Notes under the pieces: generated by a model
Told to the model about the DNA's origin: nothing
Seen by the model: only the letters and a program-made list of their open reading frames with translations
Database searches by the model: none
Program-made: the position numbers and the translations under genes
Part shown: one piece after another, positions 46,388 through 58,162 of the stretch
Numbering within the stretch: position 1 is the first letter of the stretch
Layout of the letters: each line of letters begins with the position of its first letter
Assembly (NCBI GenBank): GCA_000711775.1
Contig: ARYC01001539.1
Location: 1-64,000, forward strand
Source: Oxytricha trifallax
Taxonomy: Eukaryota; Ciliophora; Spirotrichea; Sporadotrichida; Oxytrichidae
Reading direction: 5' to 3'
DNA: 64,000 bases

Positions 46388-46777
46388 TCACAAATTGATA
46401 ACAGAGAAAGCAGTATGTAATTAATAAGATTTCATTATAATTTTCCATTTGCATGGGATAATAGAGAGGAATATTAACTATGAAAATCTCAAATGCTATA
46501 ACTTTTGAATCCACACTTTTATTACATATTTAATAGCAATGATCTTGCCTACCAATGAATATTAAGTTGATTGTTACTAATACCGTCGAACGCAATTGTC
46601 TATATATAAGACTAGCTTCTCTTGATCTTGAATTAATAATCTATTAAATGGTTCGCAATAAATAAAAAATAGCTTTCCTAGAAAGTAAAGCCGTTGGGGG
46701 AGAAGTTGTATATTAACTGAATTCATAGTTTTTGAAATAGAATTAACTGAATGATACATGTGACAGAATTTCATCAT
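46388..46777 (-). CDS. Unrecognised ORF, 129 residues
   Basis: ATG 46777 to TGA 46388; the first 66 codons contain no TAA/TAG. It reads SVNIQLLPQRLYFLGKLFFI, NRLLIQDQEKLVLYIDNCVR and VGKIIAIKYVIKVWIQKLQH. It may be a worn gene piece. No family recognised. Confidence 0.33.
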
Positions 46778-47698
46778 GTTTCCATATTTTATTAGTTTGT
46801 GTTACGCATATCTAATATATTTTAATTACAAGCATGAAAGCATGCCGGTAATTGATAGTAGATTCTTTCCTTCTTGATTGATAGCTTCGTTAATTATTTC
46901 AAAAAATGATAACTAAATTAATGATCTAAATTACTCAAAAATGAATAAGATAAATTTTTGATAAAATTTAATATAACTTCATTCCTCATTTTTATTCAAA
47001 TACATTTTTTTTATTTTTATATTTTTAAAACCGCAAATAATAATGATTGATTAGATTAGCAAATATGAATAACTTATAAAATAAAATGAAAGGCAACACA
47101 CTAATTTTAATTAAATAAAGTGAAAATAAATTAGTAATTAATTTCGTTATTTATATTATCGAATCAAAGTTGTAAATAAATAAAAATGGAATGTTAATAG
47201 AAAAATAATTTGACTGTCAATCTGAAAATTAAATAATATTTATTTATTGGGAAAATTAAAAGAATTTTATCGATAATAACTTAAAAAATATCATTAAATT
47301 TAATATCAATATAATTTAACTGTGACAAATACAGGGATTTTATATTAAATTTTAATTTAATATATCTGCTTTTAAATTCTAAAAATAATTAAAAAACTTT
47401 AAACTCGCCTTAAAATAAAAATATTACCCAAAAAATAAAATAAATAATATATGGCATAATTTTAACAAAAATAATTCTTATATAACAAAAATCGTATTTT
47501 AATTGCATTTATTAAAAATATTTTGTGACGTTATAAAATAAAGGTTTACACAAAAATTATTAACATTTATTTTATATATATTTTTTATTCTCATTTTACA
47601 TTCCTATTTATTTTTCTAAATCTGATTGTAAAATAGATTTTATTAGTTGATTAAGATTTATTAAAGATATTACTTAATATTATTTCTATTGTTTTCTA
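46778..47698. other. AT-rich spacer, nothing recognised
   Basis: Very AT-rich; no supported feature. Confidence 0.45.
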
Positions 47699-48835
47699 TC
47701 ACTTAAATTTAAATTCATTCACAATATCATAGTTTTTGCCTGTTAAAAGAAAGATATAAGATACCTTCCTATAGGTATCCATCCATTCATTAAATTAATA
47801 AAACTATCCCACTATGTGTTCTTATTTTGTTTCAGTTTAAACACTATTTAGTTTAGTTAAGTTGTACTTATTTAATACTTGGCAGTCTTAACATTCACTC
47901 TGTTGACGATATTCAATGGTAATACTTTTGCATAGAAGTATCCACTTACGTACTCTAATTAATTGATGTATTCCACATTCTTCTTAGCATTTGGATCGTA
48001 TACTTCAATTTATGAGATTATTTTAAAAGTATTTGGATCTATGACATAAATGTAGTTTGTTCCATCTCAAGCATATAAATGGTCTGTATCGTGAATTAGA
48101 CCCCATCCTTCAATCATTTCCTCTGGCATTTGAAACGATCCTTCTACTTTTTAGGTTTCTAGATTAAATTTTAAAACTTTGCCTTCTGTAAATCATTTGA
48201 TAAATGAGTTAATTAAAAACAGTGAACTCACCTCCAAATAATTGTTGATTTAATGTTGCTATCTTGACAATTACTGTCGTCTTTTTGTTGTGATAAATTT
48301 TATAATTTAAATTTTAGATCCATTTTTTAAACTAGTAATTTAAGTTAGTTGAGTATTTCAAAATCTTCTATATAATAATTAGATATAAATAATTGATTCT
48401 TTAAATCATGTTTTCTACCTGCTCCCATTTTTACTGAATAGCTGACATTAAAACTATGTATTTCCCATGATCATGATTCAATTTGCCAAGGACAGATGGA
48501 GTTACTTTGAGAAAATTTATATCTGATTATGCACCAAAAGTTCTCATTAATATTTTTTAAGAAATATTTTCTTACTGAATTCGGCTCCTTGATCTCTAAC
48601 CATCAAGTTAATGGGCATAACAAGAAATACTCACAAGCTTATAGATGCACTAACCATGGAATACTACAACTTGGTCAATAATGTAAAGGAGTGTTTCTAT
48701 AAAAGGGCCCTAAAGGATTCTATGCCAGGGCGTAATAGCTTATTCTTTTAATTGGAGGTATAGACTATTAGTAGATATCCATTTGAAGGAATTCTTAACC
48801 AATCTGCGACAGTCCGCCAGATAAACAGCTACCTT
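47699..48835 (-). pseudogene. Decayed glutaminyl-peptide cyclotransferase (Glu_cyclase_2 type)
   Basis: The frame contains KVLKFNLETQKVEGSFQMPE, EMIEGWGLIHDTDHL, DGTNYIYVIDPNTFKIISQI and NVEYINQLEYVSGYFYAKVL. In plant/bacterial-type glutaminyl cyclases the corresponding blocks are EGWGLT.D, SDGT..L..IDP.TF and LNELEY..G.V.AN. Upstream TLNQQLFGGEFTVFNQLIYQ fits the FGEG...IYQLTW block, and a C-terminal FLLTGKNYDIVNEF fits TGK.W..LFE. A TGA replaces the Ser before DGT, and at least two frame changes split the blocks, so it is a pseudogene. The N-terminal third (48250-48835) is open but only loosely recognisable. The enzyme family makes N-terminal pyroglutamate. Confidence 0.75.
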
Positions 48836-49149
48836 ATAATTGCTATATTTCAATTTATTATGGAAATAATTAAAATTGAGAAAATAATTATTCTCATACA
48901 ATATCTTAATATATTCGCTTTTGACAAGTTATTTATTTGAAATTATATATAAAAGTGCTTTTCTGTCATAATTACTTGAGTATTAATTTCAGTAGTAGAT
49001 TTGGGTTATGTCATATTTCTAATTTTATCCGAAAATTAATTGAATTATTATTTAGAAATTAATATAGAAAACTTAGGATTATTTTAAGTTATAATTTTTG
49101 TAAATTTATAAATCTATTTGATTGATTCATTTTTTTAAATGTAGTTTTT
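48836..49149. other. AT-rich spacer, nothing recognised
   Basis: No supported feature between the two minus-strand remnants. Confidence 0.4.
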
Positions 49150-50050
49150 TTGCTTTTAATGGAGGACTCTCCTTTTCCTTGCTATTTAATTTTATGACTT
49201 GGCGTAACAGATTAAATTGATGCTTTGGATTATATTCTACTGCTATTAAGGCTTTGGTTTTAGGCTTCCTGTCTACTACGATCTAACTGATGTCTACTTG
49301 CTGAAAATACTGTTAATATATGGGTTTTAATTTAGTTTAGCCTTTCTTTAGGTCAATGATGGGGAAAAAATTTCAAAGGTTTATGATATTGAAATAAAAC
49401 CCCGTTAGTCAATTAAGAATGAAGATTGGAGATTAAGATTAATAAAATTAAAATTAAATTATTATTGGAGTAAATTATTAAAGTTTTGGCTAATTATTAA
49501 AACCATTGGCTCGAATAATTGTCTCTATAAAATAAACCAATCAGGGTGCGTAAATTTGTTTTTAGCCTAATTATATTTAATTTCAGCCAATTATAATTTA
49601 ATTTTAATTTTATTAATCTTAATCCCCAATCTTCATTCTTAATTGACTAATGGGGTTTTATCTTCTTCTGAGTCATCTTCCTGCTCCGTTCTTTCATTAA
49701 TTAAATCTTATGGATTTAGTTGCTTTACTATTTCTGAAAGCAGAAGATCATTGGCTTTAAAAAGTGTAGTAATTTTCTTAATCTTTTTATGAAGATATTC
49801 TTTTCTCTATGCTTCTTTTATACTTTATTTTAATCAGAGGTGTCTTTATGTTTTAAAAAGACTGTAAAATAAAAAATATCCATATACTTTTGAATTCCAT
49901 AATTATATAGTCTCTGAATTTATTCTATGATACTTTCAGTTTTCTTCAATTTAAAAATAAATTAAGACTTGATAGTTGCCATATTTAAATATTCATGAAA
50001 GCAATTTTTCCTGTCTAATTTGTTAGCACAACTTGAAAAAATATAATTTT
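49150..50050 (-). pseudogene. Coding remnant interrupted by a mini-element
   Basis: Upstream (right) of the mini-element the minus frames read MATIKSQFIFKLKKTESIIE, then YLHKKIKKITTLFKANDLLL and NPQDLINERTEQEDDSEED, which ends exactly at the insertion. Left of it coding resumes with LKKGQTKLKPIYQQYFQQVD and VVDRKPKTKALIAVEYNPKH. Small frame changes separate parts. The charged, helix-rich composition resembles large ciliate-specific proteins, but I cannot name the family. It may be the C-terminal part of the remnant at 50640-53045. Confidence 0.55.
49397..49658. mobile_element. 262-bp inverted-repeat element with C4A4-like ends, TA target site
   Basis: The left terminus AAACCCCGTTAGTCAATTAA and the right terminus (reverse complement AAACCCCATTAGTCAATTAA) are inverted copies for about 68 bp with few mismatches. 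TA flanks both ends (49395-49396 and 49659-49660). It encodes nothing. It sits inside a coding remnant. The AAAACCCC terminus recalls telomere and TBE ends, but only one C4A4 unit is present and the target site differs (TA, not AAT). Confidence 0.85.
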
Positions 50051-51016
50051 AGCCTTCATTTTATTTACTTCTTTCTTTTCTTTAGTTAAGCACCTAATAA
50101 TATGTCAATTCGAATAATTTTTTTTCTCCCTACCTTTAATCTATTTCAAAATGATTAAGATTGATTAATTATTATTGATTATTTAATTTAAGCAAATTAT
50201 TTGATGCAGGATGCATTTATTTATTTAAATATGATGATTAATTTTTATTTTCGATATTAACTTGAATGACTATATTTTCTGAATTCAATCGCTTAATTAT
50301 TACTATAAAATAAGGAACAGTAATTCATTAGAACAAGATTAATATTTGAGCATACAAAATCTAGTTATTTTTCTTATTACATTAGAAAAAAAGGTCCATT
50401 ATTTACAGAACTATATCCCAATTAATTCATGGAATAAAATCTTTGAATTTAATTTCAAGAATTCAAGTAAAACTATATCAATTAAATGAATCAAGTAAAA
50501 TTATAAATAAAACGGAATTCATGACACACATTTTTAAATTGAAATTCATCCAATAAACTCATGCTTTAATTCAAGGAGTTTAGTGATTTTATCTTTTTCT
50601 GTATGGTATTTTAGAAGACAAATTATTCAGATTAAGAGACAAACTACTTAAAAGATTATATTTTGCTTATCAAACACCATAATAGTTGAGAGTAATGCAT
50701 TTTGATTTTAATTCTAGAAAGGAGAAATTGAGAGACTTAATTTAGAATTAAAAAAATATTGAGTGATTTAAATACTGTAAATTTGAGTATTTTTTATTGG
50801 CTAAACTTTTTAAGCCCTTAAATTATTAGGGTATATTCCCAAAATTCTAATAAAATTTATTCTCACTCCCAATAAGTTCAATTGTTCAAAGTGAGATTTA
50901 CAGCAGACTTTCCTTTCATTCACTTTGACCAAATGTAATAAAACAAAAGATGTATTTCAATCTATTGATCTTTTTCTTTGAAGAATTAGAGAAGCTGCTT
51001 AAAAAATGTGGTTATA

Positions 51017-52011
51017 TTAAGCGAGTATAATTAAAATGGGGAGACTGTTAAAATAAAATCAAAAAATAGATCAAATTAAATTATGATCATCTCAGTACAC
51101 AAGAGTAGAGATCAAACAGTCACTATTTTGAATAAAGTTTGAATATATCCTTACTTAAATTTAATTAACTATTCAACTAACTAAAAATGGAATTTTTCTT
51201 TTTTTATCAACTTTTCTGATTTTTTCTATTTCTTGTTCATCGATCAAGTAGATGCTGTAGTGATCTTTAGAATTTTTCATAATTTTCATAGATATCTTCA
51301 GGGTATCTTCAGGGTATCTTCAGGATATCTTCCTCAAAAAAATTAAAGTGTGGAGAGTGTGGAGAGTATGGTGAGTGTGGAGGCCAGCATCACCAACAAT
51401 AATATAAATATCTCTAATAATCTCAAAATCAAGCATTATTATGAGTCTGGGATTTTTTCTACAACATCTTGTTTTTCTAAAATTCTTAGATGTAATAACT
51501 AATGTTGAAGATGGTGAAGAAGATGATGTTGATGAAAACAAATAAAAAATGAGTGATCTAAAATTTTGAAATTCTCTAGAATTTCAACCAGACTCATAAT
51601 AATGCTTGATTTTGAGATTATTAGAGATATTTATGCTATTGTTGGTGATGCTGGCCTCCACACTCACCATACTCTCCACACTCTCCACACTTTAATTTTT
51701 TTGAGGAAGATATCCTGAAGATACCCTGAAGAATATCTATGTAAATTATGAAAAATTCTAAAGATCACTACAGCATCTACTTGATCGATGAACAAGAAAT
51801 AGAAAAAATCAGAAAAGTTGATAAAAAAAGAAAAATTCCATTTTTAGTTAGTTGAATAGTTAATTAAATTTAAGTAAGGATATATTCAAACTTTATTCAA
51901 ACTAGTGACTGTTTGATCTTTACTCTTGTGTATTGAGATGATCATAATTTAATTTGATCTCTTTTTTGATTTTATTTTAACAGTCTCCCCATTTTAATTA
52001 TACTCGCTTAA
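51017..52011. mobile_element. 995-bp foldback element, ~440-bp arms, TA target duplication
   Basis: Terminal TTAAGCGAGTATAATTAAAA at 51017 is matched by its inverted copy ending TTAATTATACTCGCTTAA at 52011. The arms stay inverted copies for about 440 bp each, with a loop of roughly 110 bp near 51460-51570. TA flanks both ends (51015-51016, 52012-52013). The left arm contains a threefold AGGGTATCTTC-type repeat (51298-51333) that is shorter in the right arm. No transposase is present. It is inserted in a coding remnant. Confidence 0.93.
51298..51333. repeat. Three-copy 11-bp tandem repeat in the foldback arm
   Basis: AGGGTATCTTC, AGGGTATCTTC and AGGATATCTTC follow one another. The matching right arm has fewer copies, so copy number changed after the arms formed. 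Confidence 0.85.
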
Positions 52012-53045
52012 TAATATTTTATTTTGTTATTTTGTGCCTGAGAATGATAAGTCATTCTCGATAGTTAGTTTTCTTGTCTTGTTAATTGTATTTTTCGATT
52101 ATTATCTTATTAGTTCTTTAAGTGTGCCCATTTCCAACCCTTTTTCATAGATAATTCAATTATGATAAAAGATTATTAAAATTAAAATAAATTAAATTGA
52201 TTTTATAATTAGTTTTTTTCTTTTGTGCTGAAGAATATTCTATTAACATTTCTGTAATCTTGAGCAGCTAAATCTTTTTAAGCATTTCCCAATGAAGAAA
52301 TGGGGCTGTTATATTAAGAATTAATTTAATTTTACTGTATAAATAATTTTTCCCATTTTCTGTTGCTATGGCAAAAGGTTTCAGGCATTATCAAATCCAA
52401 TTTATTGATAATCCAGATTATTCTAAATGAATTTGGTCATTGCTGGTAGTCTTTAACTAAAAGTAGATTATTAAACATTAAACATTCGTCCTTTATTTAT
52501 ACTATGCACATCGGTGAGATTATTTCCGCTCATACTTAAGTAAAAACCAAAATGTAATCTACTTTAAGAAGACTAGTTACCATAACTAACTGGAAATTTT
52601 GAGTGCTAGTACTTAATGAGATATATTTACTATTTTTACTTTTATTAGATAAAATGTTTGAATTTTTTCACCTAAGGATTTGGTTAGTTTTAATTTAGTA
52701 AAATTTTTAGAATTCGTTTTCACTTATTCCAGAGGATGAAGGAATTTTTATAATTTCTTGATTATTTACTTTAACACTTCTTTAATGACTTACTTGGCTT
52801 TAATAAATAAAAAGGTTTTTAATTCCAAAAGTAACTTAAATTCTCTTATAAAATCTGAGACTGGCTTCATGATTTTAATAGATTAAATTTGCTAAAAGAA
52901 TACTTTGGCGCAGCTTAGAACTTAGATTGTCTTAATACTCATCACCTAGATTTATATCTAAGTTGATAATGTCTTAGTCTGTCAACCCTTAAGTATGTTT
53001 TGGACTTTCTTTCATGCTATTAAAAAGGATTAGTGTCTGGTGATT

Positions 53046-53714
53046 AATATTTTTTTATGTCTATTTTTAAATTTGCCTTACCTTCACTTATATGCAAAAT
53101 ATTGGTTAATGTGCTGAATAGTATTTGTTCATTAATGAATCTTCATAGTTGGGTTTGATTTTCTTACATTTTCAATTACTTTTATTATTTTTTAAAATGT
53201 AATTCATAAGTTTTAAACGCTTGAATTAGGACCTTAAACTTATTAAATAGAATAGTTGATAATTCCACAGTATATAAATTTATGGGAATCACTACCTCCA
53301 TTATTATTTTCATTTATTTTAAATTGTATAATATTAGATTTAAATAACTTCCTATTAATTATTATATCCAAAATCTTTCAAATTTTTAATTTATAATATT
53401 TAAATTGACTAATACCAAAAGAAATCTCATTATTTTGATTTTACTCTTAATTTAATGTTTTATAAGGTGACATGTGTTTACCTTAATACAAATTATTGAT
53501 TTTTTGGGAGATTAATCCACTCTGATATTAATAAACTTTATATTTTGTTCATTAAATAGTCCTTTAATCTAATAAATAACACAATAAAACCAAATCATTT
53601 TAATTTTAAAGTGAGCTTAAAGTAAAAATTAGCTTTAGTTTAAGAAATTTTAAGCATCTATAATATTTATATTAATTAAATTTTTAAATAATTCAAAAAC
53701 TTATTATAAATTAA
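53046..53714. other. AT-rich spacer, nothing recognised
   Basis: No supported feature. Confidence 0.4.
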
Positions 53715-53885
53715 TCATTAATATGCTTATTTAATTGAATTAAATTTATTCTTCTTACCATATGGTAGTGTTTTAGCTTGCTTCTCTATTTTATTTAATA
53801 CTTCTACTTTATCTTGTGGTTTTTGGAATGTTTGATTTTAGATATATAATCCGCGATAAACAGAACATTTTATATAATATTTTTG
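53715..53885 (-). CDS. Short coding fragment, likely exon or gene piece
   Basis: 56 codons between TGAs, reading SVYRGLYIQNQTFQKPQDKV then EVLNKIEKQAKTLPYGKKNK. Composition is clearly protein-like. There is no ATG; probably an internal or terminal piece of a gene. Family unknown. Confidence 0.4.
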
Positions 53886-55163
53886 TCATTTAAATTTCAC
53901 AAATATCCATTTTGAATTATAGTTTAATGAATAAATCATTTTTTTATTACAAACTCTAATTTGTGATGTGTTTTCCCATAATTGTATGTTTGTTATAAGA
54001 GTATCTACATTTTCCTGATTCTCTCCAAATATTTAGATTTGTAGTTCTTGATTATTCTAAGTTTTAATACTTATAATAGAATTTTAGATAATCTTTTGTA
54101 AATGAGGAGTATCATCGAATGTTTTTTGATTTGTCTTATAACAAGAGCTCTGAATGAAAAATTTTATCTGTTCTTTCCATTCGAATATAAATTCATAATA
54201 TATCCTTCATTTTTTATCAACGGGGACAGATGCAAAAGTCAAATAGCTAAAACAAATCTTATGTGTTTCTAAGTATAAATTTAAACATAACCAAATGTTT
54301 TCTCTCCCACTAGCTAAAATGCTGGACTTGTTCATGAAATACTCATTAAGAAATAATTATAAAGTACATGGTGTACTTAAAATGCGAATTCTTTAGATCT
54401 AATTTATTAATTTTGACTAATTCATGCAGAATGTGAAGCCAAATCTTTATTCACTTATTTTACACCACTAATTAGCCATATTTTTGTTAATTTTGGATCC
54501 AATTAGGAATATTAACAACCCAAGAAATGAATGTAATCAAACATATAATTTCCAGAGCATTCTAATCAATATCTTTATTTAGCTTACGAATCGAAATTCA
54601 AACAATGATGGGATGGCAAGTGAATTTTAGAGAATATCCAACAGTTATAGGAGCATAATATTGTAACTATATCATAATTACTTTGTCAGATAGATTTTCC
54701 CAACTTACAGATTTTAAGACTCTAGCTACTCTAAATTAAATTAATGTTATTAGTGAAAATGCTCGGGAATTATACATTAAAAAAATAATATAAATAAAGA
54801 CTATTATCAAGCATTTCAAAACATTCCTAATATACTTAGAAGCAGACAAGGATTGCTGAGCCATCTTGATAATCATCCTGCAAGTCGTAAATTTTTAATT
54901 TTAACATTCAAGAAAGCTTGAGAAAAAATTAAAATTATTTAAATTTATAATTAATATTTACAAATAGTTGATAAAATTCTTTATAAGAACGAGCATAATT
55001 AATTTATATGATGATGATGAGTAACTTAAGGTAAGGTGGATATGAAAACGAGAAATAAAGATTTATAGTATTAAATATATAATTATTATTGTAATTGTTA
55101 ATACTGCTATTGTTATTATTGTTATTGAATATATATATATTAGGTAGTTGTACTTAGTACTAA
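53886..55163. other. AT-rich spacer, nothing recognised
   Basis: No supported feature; a short ATTGTTATTATTG-type run occurs near 55100. Confidence 0.4.
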
Positions 55164-55424
55164 ATGTGCCGATAGTTTTTACAATACAATGTCTTTCGAG
55201 TATTTAGTGTCCTGTATTTCTTCAGCTGGGGGAGCAACTTTGGCCGCTTGGACCTATGTGCCAGACATAGGGTGTTCCTGGGGGTCTTGTCCCTTGTCAT
55301 CTCGTCCCACGTCCTGACTTGCCTCTTCGGACTCCGACTCAGCCTGGGCGCGGCCTTTGTCAAATGTATCCTTAGGGAGTATGTCCCTTGCATGGACTGC
55401 TCAGCGTGTCACACTAAAGCCTGA
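55164..55424 (+). CDS. GC-rich small membrane ORF with Cys-rich end
   Basis: ATG to TGA, 86 residues with one TAG read as Gln, in a sharply bounded block of about 50% GC. It has two hydrophobic segments (FRVFSVLYFFSWG and HRVFLGVLSLVISSHVLTCL) and ends with YVPCMDCSACHTKA, whose C-x2-C-x2-C spacing could bind metal. Codons strongly prefer G/C at the third base, unlike the rest of the window, which suggests transferred DNA or a special origin. The minus strand is also open here, so orientation is not certain. No family recognised. Confidence 0.42.
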
Positions 55425-56115
55425 TATCTTTTTATTCTTTCGCTTCTATTTTTAGAGAAGTTTTTTTTAGATTTTTTTTTACATCTTTGTCTTCTGGTTA
55501 AAATGCATATTCATAGAGATCAGCTCGTAATCTTTTCTCGCAATAAATATAACAATAATAGTAATCAATTTATTTATGTTTAATAAGAATTTTAGTTTTT
55601 ACCTTAATCATTTTTAATAAAAAAGATAATTTATCATATATAATATCTTTTATTTTTTCTACATTAGTTATTTATTTGAATCATATTCCATTTGTATGTT
55701 CAATTAAGGCTCTGCAGTCTTTGATTTTAAGAATAATTGAATGATATTCAATAAGCCTCAGTGAAATAAAAGCCTAATTTAAAGAAATTAAAAATCAAGC
55801 TAAATCTAGAAGCTATTTCACATAAAACATCATTATAATCAATGTTTTTACCACATATTTTATTAAAGTTTTTAAATTTTAAAAATTTAGTTGATTAAAA
55901 CTCATAATTAATTTTTTCATAAAGTGCTGGCTTTTAGAAGCTCGATATAAAAGATGACTTTTATAGTTGATGATTTTATTTCTAGTTTCAATATATAGTT
56001 ATAGTTTTTGCAAATGGATCATCAGAACTAGTCTTAGAATATCAAATTTAATTGTAACTTTAAATGAAATTAATATGACATATAATTGATTGGGTTATGA
56101 TAATAGATTGAATGA
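55425..56115. other. AT-rich spacer, nothing recognised
   Basis: No supported feature. Confidence 0.4.
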
Positions 56116-56433
56116 TTTGAGGAATCGTATACTTTTGAAAAGTTTCTTGTCTTCTTGTTAGTCTATTATGAAAATCAACCCATCGCAATTGCTATCAAGC
56201 CTTCATTTTTTAAAAACTTATATCAAGGGAATATAAGTTATTGGAGTCGCCATTCTTTAACTATATTTAAGTAAAAAAGTAATAAGTCCTATAGCTTGAG
56301 CGATATAAAATTGCCATCCCATTATTGGAAGAAGTTAAAAGTCGAAAACTCATTATATTTCTTGAATAATTCCTATCTTGAGACATTCTAGATATATTTT
56401 ATTATAACTATTAAGCCGATGTTAAAGTGTTGA
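56116..56433 (+). CDS. Unrecognised ORF, strong coding character
   Basis: 105 codons between TGAs, reading SYTFEKFLVFLLVYYENQPI, AIKPSFFKNLYQGNISYWSR and LPSHYWKKLKVENSLYFLNN. There is no ATG at the left limit; a TGA precedes by a few codons and the flanking frame is also open. It may be one segment of a longer gene. No family recognised. Confidence 0.42.
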
Positions 56434-57862
56434 ATCTTGCAACTTCTGTTGAAATTTTTACTTCATTACCTCTACCTGCATTTTTAAATAGATTAATCTA
56501 GATTATAGATATTAAAAGTTTTAGTTCATCTTACTTATAAAGTTTTTTACTTCGTAATCACTAATATCTCCAATAGCTTTTCTTATTTTTGGTAATGAAA
56601 AATGATTCTATCACAATTGAGCTTTTCCTGATCATCTAAAAACACTTCATTAATAGGATCTTTGAATATAGATATGCTTTTCTCTAACTGTTAAACCTCT
56701 CCAATTCTTTTATTCATAGAAAAATTGATAAAACTAAGAAATAGGCTTTCTAAAATTTGAATTGAAGTATTTTATGCAATTACTGTTTTCTAATATATAT
56801 CTGTTTCAGACCTTCCTACTTTTTCTTTTCATTAAATGCATTTTTAATTAAAAATATTTTTGATAAAAAACTTTTACTGAACTAATCAGACCTTTATTGA
56901 ACTTTTGGCATTTTTATAAGAGATCATTCTTGTTAATAGGCCTATTCTCTAACTTAATTTAAATTTTTTTGTAACTCTAACTTTAGTTGAATTTAATTAC
57001 TTTTTATATTTTTAATAAGCATTTTGATTGATTTTGAGAATATTAAATGCTTTCAGATTGTAATCTCATTATTTATAATTAAAATAAATTCTATAATGCC
57101 ATCTTAATATCTAACTAATTAAAAACTATAAGGGATTTGGTATTTATAAAAAATATATCTAATAAATATACCAATTAAATTTTATTAATAGATTCAAATA
57201 ATTATTTAACAGTAATCTTAAAAATTGCTTTTTTTAATAATTATCATATTAAATAGTTAAATATATCAAAGTATATGAAAGTGTAAAATGTAAAATATAT
57301 TTAACATATTGAATGTTATTTTGCAGGTCAAGTCAAGCAATTAAATTTTCAAAGATCAATTCAAATAATAAATGTAAACTTTAAACTAGCAAGTAAGGCT
57401 ATAATTACTATTATTCTAACTTTCTAATATTGTTCATAAAAATCAGGAACAAATAATTCAAAATCAATTGTATAATTTCAAAATCATAACACTTAATTAA
57501 ATAAAAATATTAACCAAGTGGTGTCTATATTTGTCATGTCTATATTTAACTTTATCATTGAATTACTAAAATTAAAATCTAGGAATGTCATTATTTTTAT
57601 CAAATAACCTAAATGAAAGAAAAATTATTAATTTATTTAAAATTATCTTAGAATCAATAATTTAATACCTTTGTAAATAAATCAAATTATGCTACTTTTT
57701 GCTTAAGACTCACATTTATATATATCTTCAATAAAGATAATTCTCATGTATTAGAATCTCGAAGATAAATCTAAGAATTATCCCAGGATTAAGTAAACTC
57801 GATATCAACTCTAAAAATAACTAAAAGATATAGTGTAATATAAAAATCAACTTGTTAATTGA
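56434..57862. other. AT-rich spacer, nothing recognised
   Basis: Low-complexity open frames only. Confidence 0.4.
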
Positions 57863-58042
57863 AAAAATGACAATCTCAGCGATTTAATTATATATACTGA
57901 CATTCTTAAACACGATGAAAATTTCTTTATGATTTATTCACAAGTAAATTACAAAACTCTCAAGCAATTCAGCAAAATTAAAAATAATTCAATGCTTAAA
58001 AGTAAAAAAATATCGTGTAAAATAGCGATTAAAGGCTTATGA
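57863..58042 (+). CDS. Short coding fragment upstream of the Pol kappa remnant
   Basis: 60 codons, reading NLSDLIIYTDILKHDENFFM then YSQVNYKTLKQFSKIKNN. Protein-like, no ATG, family not recognised. It lies 120 bp upstream of the Pol kappa remnant on the same strand but does not resemble its N-terminus. Confidence 0.35.
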   Translation, partial: KNDNLSDLIIYTDILKHDENFFMIYSQVNYKTLKQFSKIKNNSMLKSKKISCKIAIKGL

Positions 58043-58162
58043 TTACTATTCTTATAAGAAATTAAACAATTAACATGGTTTTCATTATATATGAGAAACA
58101 AACCTGTTCGATAATTCACTAGACAACTCAAAGTGTTGCTCTATGTTACTTTCATAGCTAGG

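Larger units (their letters stand above)
50640..53045 (-). pseudogene. Large coding remnant interrupted by a 995-bp foldback
   Basis: Right of the foldback one minus frame is coding-like for about 1 kb: GLTDQDIINLDINLGDEYQD, LRQSILLANLIYQNHEASLR, LIMPETFCHSNRKWEKLFIQ, SPISSLGNAQKDLAAQDYRN and NRKIQLTRQENQLSRMTYHS. Left of the foldback coding continues with FKQLLQFFKEKDQQIEIHLL and TIELIGSENKFYQNFGNIPQ. In-frame TGAs occur at several points, so it is decayed. The original protein exceeded 450 residues. Family not recognised; it may be ciliate-specific. Confidence 0.58.

Noticed and set aside
48195-48245. Intron in the glutaminyl-cyclase remnant
   Set aside because: The supposed intron encodes the expected FGG...LIYQM block of the family, so it is coding with a frame change after it.
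51320-51541. Minus-strand 73-codon ORF in the foldback
   Set aside because: It spans an inverted-repeat arm and loop and is low-complexity Ser plus His/Thr/Leu repeats; the arm structure explains it.
52440-52575. Possible short inverted repeat around AAAAGTAGATTA resembling TBE inner sequence
   Set aside because: Arms are only about 20 bp with mismatches and lie within a coding-like frame.
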